Shown: piece by piece, positions 9,009 to 16,407 of the stretch | Layout: each line of letters opens with the position of its first letter | How positions within the stretch are numbered: position 1 is the first letter of the stretch | From: HRBIN15 sp039630445 | GTDB lineage: Bacteria; Armatimonadota; Fimbriimonadia; Fimbriimonadales; GBS-DC | Length of the DNA stretch: 34,135 nucleotides | Direction: 5' to 3' | Assembly: GCA_039630445.1 (NCBI GenBank) | Contig: JBCNVA010000065.1 | Location: 1-34,135, forward strand | Notes under the pieces: model-generated | Told to the model about the DNA's origin: nothing | Databases searched by the model: none | The model's input: the letters and a program-made list of their open reading frames with translations, nothing else | Program-made: the position numbers and the translations under genes

Positions 9009-9400
9009 CAGCCATACACCTCGCGTCGATGGGCGATTTGGGTGATGGTTATAACCCGTGCCTCATCATCAATCAGGGAACGCAGGGCGACTCGATCGCC
9101 CTCATCCTGCAGGCGGTCGAGCAGAGCGCATAACGCATCATACTCATCCTGAATCGACGATGGCAGTTTTTCCCAGTCGAACTCGCCATGTTGAGCGATG
9201 CACTCCGCCTCAATTTCACGGATTCGCGCAAGCGCTTCGGCTCCCGCCTCCATCCCAGGCGGCCAGAAGGCTGGATCGGTGATGTTCGCCCGCACCAGTA
9301 GCTGAATATACGCCGCCGTCTCCAAACGCACAGCGGTCGGCTTGCCCGCTGAATCGATCTCAAACTGAGGGGGTTTTGGCAGTGCCTGGCTCGTTACCAT
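9008..9400 (-). CDS. Small antitoxin/RelE-like chimeric protein
   Basis: The 130-residue protein is not a standard family member. Its first part (QFEIDSAGKPTAVRLETAAYIQLL) reads like a Phd/YefM-type antitoxin start, where a strand with 'DxxGKPxAV' is followed by a helix. The last 22 residues, IDDEARVITITQIAHRREVY plus G, look like the C-terminal strand and HR-x-x-Y end of RelE/ParE toxins. The catalytic middle of a RelE toxin is not evident, so this may be a fusion left by deletion across a toxin-antitoxin pair, or simply an antitoxin family whose end converges on RelE. GGGTGAG precedes the ATG. It shares its promoter region with the divergent gene at 9471 and is followed without gap by corA. 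Confidence 0.55.
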   Translation of the reverse strand: MVTSQALPKPPQFEIDSAGKPTAVRLETAAYIQLLVRANITDPAFWPPGMEAGAEALARIREIEAECIAQHGEFDWEKLPSSIQDEYDALCALLDRLQDEGDRVALRSLIDDEARVITITQIAHRREVYG

Positions 9401-9414
9401 CTTCTCACCCTTTG

Positions 9415-9455
9415 AGAGGATACCTTGCGGTGGGGGACTGAATCTGGTATCCTCT
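9415..9455. promoter_or_regulatory. Divergent promoter region with 10-bp inverted repeat
   Basis: AGAGGATACC (9415-9424) and GGTATCCTCT (9446-9455) form a perfect inverted repeat around a 21-base centre between two divergent genes. Each arm carries TATCCT as a possible -10. On the plus strand TTGCGG (9425-9430), a 17-base spacer and TGGTATCCT (extended -10) give a reasonable sigma-70 promoter for the gene at 9471. The repeat may be an operator overlapping both promoters. Confidence 0.45.
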
Positions 9456-9470
9456 TTACGGGAGGCAAGG

Positions 9471-10571
9471 ATGCATCGGTTCGCCTTTGTGATTCATCCG
9501 ATCGATGTGAAGCGGGATGCGGCACGCAAATACCCGATTGCTCGCTACCTGCCCGAACGCTGGGTGGAGAGCCTGTTGAAGCGCAAGGAGCCAATTGTGG
9601 TCTCGCGGATTACAGGGGTGCGCTCGCTGACAGGGGCGCAGACAGAGGGCTGGTTCATCGGCTGCCCGCTCTCGCCGCGCATGATGCTCTCGCTGCCGCT
9701 GGAGTTCGTCTATGGCAAGATTATTCGCTGTGGGCAGATCGCGCAGGAGTTAGGTGCAGAGATTATCGGGCTGGGCGCGTTCACTTCTGTCGTGGGGGAC
9801 GGCGGCATCACCATCGCCCGCCATCTGCAAATTCCTGTGACCACGGGCAACAGCTACACCGTTGCGACGGCGATTGAAGGCGCTGTTCTGGCTGCGGAGC
9901 GGATGGGCATTCGGATAGAGGAGGCGACGGTTGCTGTCGTGGGGGCAACAGGTTCCATCGGGCGTACCTGCGCTCAGGCGCTGGCACCATTTGCCGCTCG
10001 CATGCTGCTGCTCGGACGGGACGCCAGCCGTCTGGAGCCGGTGGCGGAAGAGTTGCGCGAGCGCGCTCGCGGTGAGGTCAAAATCGCCACCGACCTGGCG
10101 CACGCGCTGCCCGAAGCCGATGTGGTCATCACTGTCACCAGTGCAGTGGACGCGATTATCTACCCCCAGCATCTGAAGCCAGGGGCAGTTGTGTGCGATG
10201 TGGCGCGCCCGCGCGATGTGTCGGTGCGCGTCGCGCGCGAGCGCGACGATGTGTTGGTGATTGAAGGGGGTGTGGTCGCGGTGCCGGGAGAGGTCGACTT
10301 CGGTCTCGATTTCGGTTTTCCACCGCGTACCGCCTACGCCTGTATGGCGGAAACGATGATGCTCGCGCTGGAAGGACGCCTCGAAAGCTTCACCTTAGGC
10401 AAGGAGGTCAGTCTGCAGCAGGTGGAGACGATGCAGCAGCTGGCGCAGAAGCACGGGTTCCACCTGGCGGGCTTCCGCAGCTTTGAGCGGGCACTGACTG
10501 ATGAGGAGATCGCTCGCATTCGGGCGAACGCGGAGCGCAAGCGTGCCCGCGCCTACTCTGCTGTCGGATAG
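9471..10571 (+). CDS. Long-chain acyl-ACP reductase (AAR)-like protein
   Basis: Cyanobacterial AAR reduces acyl-ACP to fatty aldehyde using NADPH. The 366-residue protein shares the key landmarks of that family: GAFTSVVGD near 103, TTGNSYT near 124, the Rossmann glycine motif VVGATGSIGR near 156-165, and C291 in YACMAETMMLALEG, which aligns with the cyanobacterial FACFAEAMLLEFEG containing the acyl-binding cysteine. It ends with HGFHLAGF, again as in AAR. A GGGAGGC Shine-Dalgarno precedes ATG 9471. No aldehyde-deforming oxygenase lies nearby, so the product may be an aldehyde, an alcohol or something unrelated. Alternative: a dehydrogenase of the shikimate/glutamyl-tRNA reductase fold with another substrate. 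The 3' end overlaps the convergent DUF1992 gene by 19 bases. Confidence 0.75.
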   Translation: MHRFAFVIHPIDVKRDAARKYPIARYLPERWVESLLKRKEPIVVSRITGVRSLTGAQTEGWFIGCPLSPRMMLSLPLEFVYGKIIRCGQIAQELGAEIIGLGAFTSVVGDGGITIARHLQIPVTTGNSYTVATAIEGAVLAAERMGIRIEEATVAVVGATGSIGRTCAQALAPFAARMLLLGRDASRLEPVAEELRERARGEVKIATDLAHALPEADVVITVTSAVDAIIYPQHLKPGAVVCDVARPRDVSVRVARERDDVLVIEGGVVAVPGEVDFGLDFGFPPRTAYACMAETMMLALEGRLESFTLGKEVSLQQVETMQQLAQKHGFHLAGFRSFERALTDEEIARIRANAERKRARAYSAVG

Positions 10572-11038
10572 GGAAAGCAGGCGCGAAAGCGCTGGAGTTC
10601 TATCTGCACCCGATAGGGGATTTGGGGATTGGCGGTGGCAGGAGCGCAACAGTTGTAGACCAGAATGAGTTGGTTCACCCGTTCCATTAGCGTGCGCAAT
10701 TCGGTTATGCGCTGCTCCAGCCAAAGGGTGTAGCGTTCCAGCGGTTGCTGACAGATTCGGGGATACTCGCGCTCGGCGCGTTGCCAGCAGCGTTGGCATT
10801 CGGCGCGTACCTCCTCGATTTGCCGCGCGTATTCCAGCCAATCGGGGAGCACGCCCGCGCTTTTGAGCAGGCGCACCGCTGGACGCATCTCGGGGGGCAC
10901 GAACCACTCCTCATCCATCGGCAGCGGCTTGCCTTTGCCTGGCAAGTTGTCGAACTTGCCCTCCTGCATCGCCTCCTCGATCTTGCGCTCGGCAATAATC
11001 TCGATCACGCGCTGGATGTCTGGAAGATCGCCTCTCAT
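10553..11038 (-). CDS. DUF1992 (DnaJC28-like) protein
   Basis: The 161-residue protein carries the DUF1992 hallmark near its start: IAERKIEEAMQEGKFDNLPG followed by KGKPLPMDEEWFVPPEMR. This domain occurs in bacterial proteins and in the human J-domain protein DNAJC28; its function is unknown. There is no J domain here. The C-terminal half is helical with paired cysteines (YNCCAPA). It is the last gene of a four-gene operon: its ATG overlaps the rpiB stop in an ATGA (11035-11038), suggesting translational coupling. Its 3' end overlaps the convergent AAR-like gene. Confidence 0.85.
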   Translation of the reverse strand: MRGDLPDIQRVIEIIAERKIEEAMQEGKFDNLPGKGKPLPMDEEWFVPPEMRPAVRLLKSAGVLPDWLEYARQIEEVRAECQRCWQRAEREYPRICQQPLERYTLWLEQRITELRTLMERVNQLILVYNCCAPATANPQIPYRVQIELQRFRACFPYPTAE

Positions 11039-11469
11039 GGCAGTTCTAACTTTTGCACGCGACGGGCGTGGCGCGTCTCACCGCTGAAAGGGGTCTGTAG
11101 GAAGGCATCGACCGTGGCTTTAGCGAGTTCAATACCGAGGATGCGTCCGCCAAGGCACAGCACATTCGCATCGTTGTGCGCGCGTGCCAGCTGCGCCGAG
11201 ACGGGTTCTGTAGCATGCGCCGCGCGGATACCACGCCGCTTGTTCGCTGCGATGCACATGCCGATGCCTGTGCCACAAATCAGAATCCCGCGCGAATCGG
11301 GCTGGGCGACCACCTGCGCGGTGAGCTGGTGCGCGATGTCGGGGTAGTCTGCCGGCTCTGGCGAGAACACGCCGAGGTCCTCCACCTCGTAGCCCTGCTG
11401 CTGCAGATAGTCGCGCAGTGCCTCTTTGAGCGCATAGCCCGCGTGGTCGGACCCGATAAAGATTTTCAT
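11035..11469 (-). CDS. rpiB: Ribose-5-phosphate isomerase B
   Basis: RpiB interconverts ribose 5-phosphate and ribulose 5-phosphate in the pentose phosphate pathway. The 144-residue length is typical. Motifs: SDHAGYALKE at residues 7-16, DYPDIA, the phosphate-binding ICGTGIGMCIAANK in which the catalytic cysteine lies, and the ARAHNDANVLCLGGR segment. The related allose 6-phosphate isomerase cannot be excluded by eye. It starts 9 bases after the stop of the S41 protease gene and its stop overlaps the next gene, so it belongs to the operon 10553-14339. Confidence 0.95.
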   Translation of the reverse strand: MKIFIGSDHAGYALKEALRDYLQQQGYEVEDLGVFSPEPADYPDIAHQLTAQVVAQPDSRGILICGTGIGMCIAANKRRGIRAAHATEPVSAQLARAHNDANVLCLGGRILGIELAKATVDAFLQTPFSGETRHARRVQKLELP

Positions 11470-11478
11470 CGGTTGAGC

Positions 11479-12879
11479 CTATCGCAACATGCTGGGCTGC
11501 CTGCTCTCCTGCTCTGGCAGGCGTGCACGAAGGGCGCCTTCACCCCCAGAAGCCGCCTGAAGCTTCTCACGCAGCACCGCCAGCGCTTTCTGCAGCACGA
11601 GGTCTTTGCTGATGTCCTCGTCGCCCGGGCGCCAATCCTCGCTTTGCTTGACCTCAATATCGGGCTTAAGACCGCCGACGCGCTTCCCGTCCACGATTTT
11701 GGCGTTCAGGTCGGTGCCGTTGGGCGTGAGATATTTCGCCGTCGTGATCGCCACAGCGGTGTTGCTGGAGGTGGGGATGACTGTCTGCACCAGCCCTTTG
11801 CCATACGAAGGCTCCCCGATCAGCAGCGCGACTTTATGGTCGCGCAGTGCGCCTGCCACAATCTCGGACGCGCTCGCGCTGGAACTGTTGATCAACACCA
11901 CCATCGGGATTTTCAGGTGGCGGTAGCGACCGGGCAGGGCGCGACGGTTCTCTAAGATGCTCGTCCTGCCCTTGATGCTGACCACGAGGCTGTCCTCCGG
12001 CAGGAAGCGGCTGGCGACCTCAATCGCCGATTCGAGCAAGCCGCCTGGGTTGGTGCGCAGGTCTAAAATCAGGGCGCGGGCGCCATCCCGCTTGATTTCG
12101 CTCAGGGCGCGATCGAGCAGTTGCGGCGCCTTCTCGCTGAAGTTCTGCAGCCAGATGCGAAAAATCTTGTTCTCGGCGTCATCCAGATAGACATCGACAG
12201 TAGGGCTTTCCACCAGGTCGCGCTGGATGGTGATGGTGAGTGGGTTCGGCTCGCCCTCGCGACGGATGGTCAGCGTCACTTTGGTGAAGCGCGGACCGCG
12301 AATCATGCGCACGGCTTCGTCCAGCGCGACCTTTTCGAGGCTCTTGCCATCCACCGCAATAATGATGTCGCCTGCTTTCAAGCCAGCACGGCTGGCTGGG
12401 CTGTTGGGCAGGGGACGCACTACGCGAGCGCCGCCGGGCGCGTCCTCCAGCAGCGCCCCGATGCCTGTGAAGCTCCCAGAGGTGTCCTCCTGCATACGCC
12501 GAAACTCCTCTGGCTCCATAAAACGGGTATAGGGGTCACCCAGCGCCAGCAGCATGCCATCAATGGCAGCATAGGTCATTTTTTCGACAGAGGGAGGCGT
12601 GCTGTAGAAGTGCGCCTCAATCTCAGCCAGCGCGCTCTGGAACGCTTCGACGGGGTCGAGTTTCGACTCGCTCCGCTGGAGCAGATGGCTGACCGTCGAG
12701 CGCAAAAGCCCCATCGATTCGCCAGGGCGCGTGCTGGCAAACAGGTCCGCGCTCAAAAAGCCGAGCAGGTAGAGGCTGACCAGCACAGGGATGAGCAGAA
12801 TCAGCTGCCAGAGCACACGCCCGCTCCGCCATGTGCGCCTCTCAAACTTCTCAAACATGGTAGACCCGAATCGCCTCAT
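11479..12879 (-). CDS. S41 family C-terminal processing protease (CtpA-like)
   Basis: S41 peptidases cleave envelope proteins near their C-termini. The 466-residue protein has an N-terminal membrane anchor (LWQLILLIPVLVSLYLLGFL, residues about 24-43), a helical lead-in, a PDZ domain around 135-220 (GIGALLEDAPGG, SRAGLKAGDIIIAVDGK) and an S41 domain. The catalytic serine is S336 in SASASE and the general-base lysine is K361 in EPSYGKGLVQ, the expected 25 residues apart. The start at 12879 overlaps the upstream gene's stop in ATGA (12876-12879); an internal Met eight codons on is an alternative. The upstream neighbour is a paralogue lacking both catalytic residues. Confidence 0.95.
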   Translation of the reverse strand: MRRFGSTMFEKFERRTWRSGRVLWQLILLIPVLVSLYLLGFLSADLFASTRPGESMGLLRSTVSHLLQRSESKLDPVEAFQSALAEIEAHFYSTPPSVEKMTYAAIDGMLLALGDPYTRFMEPEEFRRMQEDTSGSFTGIGALLEDAPGGARVVRPLPNSPASRAGLKAGDIIIAVDGKSLEKVALDEAVRMIRGPRFTKVTLTIRREGEPNPLTITIQRDLVESPTVDVYLDDAENKIFRIWLQNFSEKAPQLLDRALSEIKRDGARALILDLRTNPGGLLESAIEVASRFLPEDSLVVSIKGRTSILENRRALPGRYRHLKIPMVVLINSSSASASEIVAGALRDHKVALLIGEPSYGKGLVQTVIPTSSNTAVAITTAKYLTPNGTDLNAKIVDGKRVGGLKPDIEVKQSEDWRPGDEDISKDLVLQKALAVLREKLQAASGGEGALRARLPEQESRQPSMLR

Positions 12880-14339
12880 GATTTGACCTCCCGGCTAAGC
12901 CACTGGATGGCGCGGGCGAGCGCGGGATCGCCTTCGGGTTGCCCCCGCATACGCGGTTCATCGGGCACGCGCACATCGGGCTGAACCCCTCGCTGATGGA
13001 AGGAGGTGCCGTCGGCGCCCAGATAGCGTCCAACGGTCATGGTGAAGCCCGAGCCGTCGATGAGCTTGTAGAGGGCGATCTGCGAAGCGTCTCCTGCCGT
13101 CGGCATCCCGAACAGTCGCGCCTTTGCACCCGTGCGCAGCGCCAGCGCAGTCAATTCTGCTACATTATAAGTGCCCCGATCGATCAGCACCGCGATCGGC
13201 ACTTTGATGGACTGGGGTGGCTGGGGAAGGGTTAGCGGGCGTTTGCGATAACTCTTACCCTCGCGGTACTCCACCAGCGCAACCTGTCGTGTGGTAACTA
13301 ACCGTTGCAGGATTTGCAGGCTTGCCTCCTGCTGACCAATCGCAGTGCCACGCAAATCGATAATCAGCCCCTTCATGTTGCCCTGCTGCAGCGTTTTGAG
13401 CGCGTTGGACAGCTCCTTCGCCGCGGCGCTGTTAAGCAGATGGAGACGCACATAGCCCCAGCGCTGCTGGAGCAGACTGTATTCCAGCGGGCGTACCTGC
13501 GTGCGGGCTAACTGAACCTTGACCTGCAGAGTTTGACCCCCACGGTTAAGGGTCAGCCCTAATTGGTTCGCATCAGCATCCTGGGGACGATGGACCGACG
13601 GGTCTGCTGAAGCCACTTTGCTCGGCTCGTTCGCAGCACGCCCCGCTGGGGAGGGCAACCGACTGAGCATTTCAATCGCTTCGCTGAGGGTTAGACTGTT
13701 GCGCAGTCGCTCGCGGGCGCGCCGATCCGCCTCACGAACCTGTTTGCGGTCGGCGTGGTTGCGCTGCAGCTCCAACACCTCATAGAACGGGTCTTCGGAG
13801 ATGATCCATTTGCCGTTCACTTCGGTAATGAGGTCGCCCGGTTTGAGACCAGCGCGTTCTGCAGGTGAACCGGGAACCACTCCGATTACCTGCAGCAGCT
13901 GCTGTTCACGCTCGCCCTGCTTGCGCATTAGGACGCCCAGCAGCGCGCCGATGCCCTCCACCTGACCGTTGAGCGCGTTCATCCAGCGCTCCCGTTGCTC
14001 CGCCGTGAGATACTGGGTGTGGGGGTCGTTGAGGGAGCCGAGCAGCGCCTGCAACGAGCCGTGCGCCATTTTCACAGGGTCAACTGGCTCTACGAACTCC
14101 TGCTTCACTAAGTGGTACACATGCCTGTAGAGCGCGACCATCGAAGGCTCGGAGAGCTTCGCGTCGGCGCGTGGTGTGCGGGCATCCGCCAGCGTCGGGG
14201 CGAAATCGCGCTGCACCACCGTTTCCGCGCCGCGTGTCCAGTAAGCCTGATACACCATTCTGTGGGTGACCCAGCCGCCAAGAAAGGCGAGGCACATCGC
14301 CAGCAGGCTCAAGCCACCACGCTTCGCTATGCGTTTCAC
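12876..14339 (-). CDS. S41 protease homologue lacking catalytic residues (pseudoprotease)
   Basis: The 487-residue protein has an N-terminal membrane segment (GLSLLAMCLAFLGGWVTHRM), helical lead-in, a PDZ domain (GIGALLGVLMRKQG, ERAGLKPGDLITEVNGKW) interrupted by a charged insertion of about 90 residues, and an S41 fold. Aligning its TYNVAELTALAL with SASASEIVAGAL of the downstream paralogue puts N392 where the nucleophile serine should be; 25 residues on, D417 in MPTAGDAS replaces the lysine. The conserved glutamate after the nucleophile is kept. It is thus probably proteolytically inactive and may bind the active partner or its substrates. The start is GTG (14337-14339) with GGTGGAGG about ten bases upstream. 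Confidence 0.9.
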   Translation of the reverse strand: MKRIAKRGGLSLLAMCLAFLGGWVTHRMVYQAYWTRGAETVVQRDFAPTLADARTPRADAKLSEPSMVALYRHVYHLVKQEFVEPVDPVKMAHGSLQALLGSLNDPHTQYLTAEQRERWMNALNGQVEGIGALLGVLMRKQGEREQQLLQVIGVVPGSPAERAGLKPGDLITEVNGKWIISEDPFYEVLELQRNHADRKQVREADRRARERLRNSLTLSEAIEMLSRLPSPAGRAANEPSKVASADPSVHRPQDADANQLGLTLNRGGQTLQVKVQLARTQVRPLEYSLLQQRWGYVRLHLLNSAAAKELSNALKTLQQGNMKGLIIDLRGTAIGQQEASLQILQRLVTTRQVALVEYREGKSYRKRPLTLPQPPQSIKVPIAVLIDRGTYNVAELTALALRTGAKARLFGMPTAGDASQIALYKLIDGSGFTMTVGRYLGADGTSFHQRGVQPDVRVPDEPRMRGQPEGDPALARAIQWLSREVKS

Positions 14340-14362
14340 CGATAGACAGCCTCCACCCTTAT

Positions 14363-14368
14363 ATTGTA
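14363..14368 (-). promoter_or_regulatory. Candidate -10 of the S41/rpiB operon
   Basis: TACAAT on the minus strand lies 23 bases before the GTG start of the first operon gene, leaving room for the GGTGGAGG Shine-Dalgarno. No convincing -35 is seen. Confidence 0.3.
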
Positions 14369-14387
14369 TCCTATGACGCGCCTCCGC

Positions 14388-14415
14388 TTGAGAGGCATAG
14401 TGGGGGTATTATAAA
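14388..14415 (+). promoter_or_regulatory. Candidate sigma-70 promoter for the gene at 14483
   Basis: TTGAGA (14388-14393), a 16-base spacer and TATAAA (14410-14415) match the consensus well. The transcript would have a leader of about 60 bases with an AAAGGGGTG Shine-Dalgarno before ATG 14483. Confidence 0.45.
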
Positions 14416-14482
14416 TCCAGGGTTAGCAGGGCGAACAGGAATCATCCAACCTCACGGCGAACCCTCAAAGGGGTGAAAAACC

Positions 14483-15523
14483 ATGCGAAGCATTGGGCGA
14501 ATGTGCCTTGTGGGGCTGACAGCGTTCGTTTTTTTCGCTACGCTTTACGGGCAGGCGGGTGTGCGCAGCTACCTGGTGCGACGCCTGTATGAAACGGGCA
14601 TGCGCCAAAAGTTCAATGCGGTCTACAACCTTAAGGGGGATGTGCGCTCGTCGACCTTCGAGGGGAGTTTCCCTATCAATATCGACGCCCAGCTCGAAAT
14701 CAACACGCAGATTCTCTCCGTGAACGAGAATGGTCAGGCGCGCATGCGCTACTCGTTCCGCTACCTGAAGCAGGTAGTGGACTTCTTTGCGGAGGAGGAG
14801 CTGCCTGAACCGTTTACCGCAACGATCCGGATCACGCCGTCGGGCTTCCCCGCCGAGGATGAGACCACGGGCAAGTTCCGCCGCAGCCGACAGGAGGAAG
14901 AGGAAGAAGGCTCACCCGGCATCGACTTCCTGCCTGAACTCATCTTTTTCCTGCAGCTGGTGGGGCTGGATGTGGTACCTGGTCCATTCTATCCGATGCC
15001 GCCGGGCGCAGTGCGCGAAGGCGACCAGTGGCGCATCGGCTACCCAACCCCGTTCTTGAACACGCGCGGCGGGCGACTGAGCCTCAGCCAGGCGACAGTG
15101 CACACCTACCCCGCCACAGTGAAAGTGATTGGCATGAAGGAGATCAAGGGGCGCCCCGTGCTGCATGTGCAGCAGGTGACGGATACCGAGATCGACATCC
15201 CGCTGGACGACACGCTGCTGGAGATGGTGCGCTTGCGCGACCGCAACCCGCCGCGTGGGCGCATCAAGGGCACAATCAAGGGCGTAACGGACTTCTACTA
15301 TGCGCTGGCGGACGGCGCGCTGCTGCAGGCATCAGGGCATGTGCGCCAAAAACTGCGCGCCGAGTATGACCCACAAACCATCCGAGAATGGGAACCAGAC
15401 GAGCAGTGGGCGGAGTGGGAGGTGCAAGCAACCTTCCGCCAGGTGCTGGCAGAGGAGAAAGTCACTCCTGCCAAACCAAGCAGGAATAAATCGGCTCCCT
15501 CACGACGCACGCCACGCAAATGA
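14483..15523 (+). CDS. Secreted protein of unknown function
   Basis: I do not recognise this 346-residue protein. It begins with a signal peptide (MRSIGRMCLVGLTAFVFFAT, likely cut after LYGQA). The mature part looks rich in beta strands, with an acidic linker (RQEEEEEGSPG near residue 137) and a conserved-looking PGPFYPMPPGAVREGDQWRI segment. It ends in a basic Lys/Pro/Ser tail. A periplasmic or outer-envelope location is likely. Its TGA overlaps the start of the metallophosphoesterase in ATGA (15520-15523), so the two are probably translated together, which may link it to phosphate ester or lipid-related chemistry; that is only inference. Confidence 0.8.
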   Translation: MRSIGRMCLVGLTAFVFFATLYGQAGVRSYLVRRLYETGMRQKFNAVYNLKGDVRSSTFEGSFPINIDAQLEINTQILSVNENGQARMRYSFRYLKQVVDFFAEEELPEPFTATIRITPSGFPAEDETTGKFRRSRQEEEEEGSPGIDFLPELIFFLQLVGLDVVPGPFYPMPPGAVREGDQWRIGYPTPFLNTRGGRLSLSQATVHTYPATVKVIGMKEIKGRPVLHVQQVTDTEIDIPLDDTLLEMVRLRDRNPPRGRIKGTIKGVTDFYYALADGALLQASGHVRQKLRAEYDPQTIREWEPDEQWAEWEVQATFRQVLAEEKVTPAKPSRNKSAPSRRTPRK

Positions 15524-16407
15524 TAGGCTATCCACCTCGCAAGCGTGTGCTGCGCATCGCACACCTGACCGACATCCATGTGCAGCCCGAAAAGGATGCC
15601 GACAAGGGCATGATCCGCTGCCTGCAGGCGGTGCATGCGCTCAAGCCGCGCCCCGATCTGATTTTCAACGGGGGCGACTCGGTGATGGATGTGTTTGCGC
15701 AGCCGCGCGAGCGCGCCCGCACGCTCCACCAGCTTTGGCGCCGTATCCTCCGCGACCACTGCGAAATCTCTATGATCCACTGCATCGGCAACCATGATGT
15801 GTGGGGTTGGGACAAGGAGCGCAGTGGATGCACTGGGAATGAACCCGACTACGGCAAACGCTGGGCGATGGAGCTGTTCGAGCTGGAGCAGCGCTTCTAT
15901 TCCTTTGACCGCGCGGGCTGGCACTTCATCGTGCTGGATAGCACCTTCCCGCACGGCAACAGCTACAAGGCGCGTCTGGATGACGAACAGTTCGAATGGC
16001 TGCAGGCGGATCTGAAGCGCACGCCCGCGTCTGTGCCCATTTGCGTGCTGTCGCACATCCCTATTCTCTCTGCCAGCGCCTATCTGGACGGCAACAACGA
16101 GAAAACGGGCGACTGGGTGGTGCCCGGCGCGTGGATGCACATCGACGCGCGGCGCATTATTGAGCTGTTCTGGAAGCATCGGAATGTGAAGCTCTGCCTG
16201 AGCGGGCATATCCATTTATATGACCGCGTGGACTACAACGGGGTGACCTACCTGTGCAATGGAGCAGTGAGCGGCGCGTGGTGGAACGGCAACTATCATC
16301 AGACACCACCCGGCTTCGGGCTGATCGACTTATACAGCGACGGCAGCTTTGAGAGCCAGTATATGACCTATCTCTCAGGCCGCGCGCAGCCATTCTGGAA
16401 GGGGTAA
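15520..16407 (+). CDS. Calcineurin-like metallophosphoesterase
   Basis: The 295-residue protein has all signature blocks of the two-metal phosphoesterase fold: LTDIHV near residue 14, FNGGDSV near 50, IGNHDVW near 90, a central SHIPILS histidine, and SGHIHLYD near 229. There is no signal peptide, so it probably acts in the cytoplasm. The substrate (nucleotide, phospholipid head group, cyclic nucleotide or protein) cannot be told from the motifs. It overlaps the upstream secreted-protein gene by 4 bases, and its 3' end overlaps the convergent glycosyltransferase gene by 33 bases (16375-16407). Confidence 0.9.
   Translation: MIGYPPRKRVLRIAHLTDIHVQPEKDADKGMIRCLQAVHALKPRPDLIFNGGDSVMDVFAQPRERARTLHQLWRRILRDHCEISMIHCIGNHDVWGWDKERSGCTGNEPDYGKRWAMELFELEQRFYSFDRAGWHFIVLDSTFPHGNSYKARLDDEQFEWLQADLKRTPASVPICVLSHIPILSASAYLDGNNEKTGDWVVPGAWMHIDARRIIELFWKHRNVKLCLSGHIHLYDRVDYNGVTYLCNGAVSGAWWNGNYHQTPPGFGLIDLYSDGSFESQYMTYLSGRAQPFWKG

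Noticed and set aside
12121..12984. Plus-strand open frame of 287 codons
   Set aside because: It is antisense to the two S41 genes, which are clearly real.
15298..16215. Long minus-strand open frame (305 codons)
   Set aside because: It lies opposite the metallophosphoesterase with all its motifs; no recognisable product.
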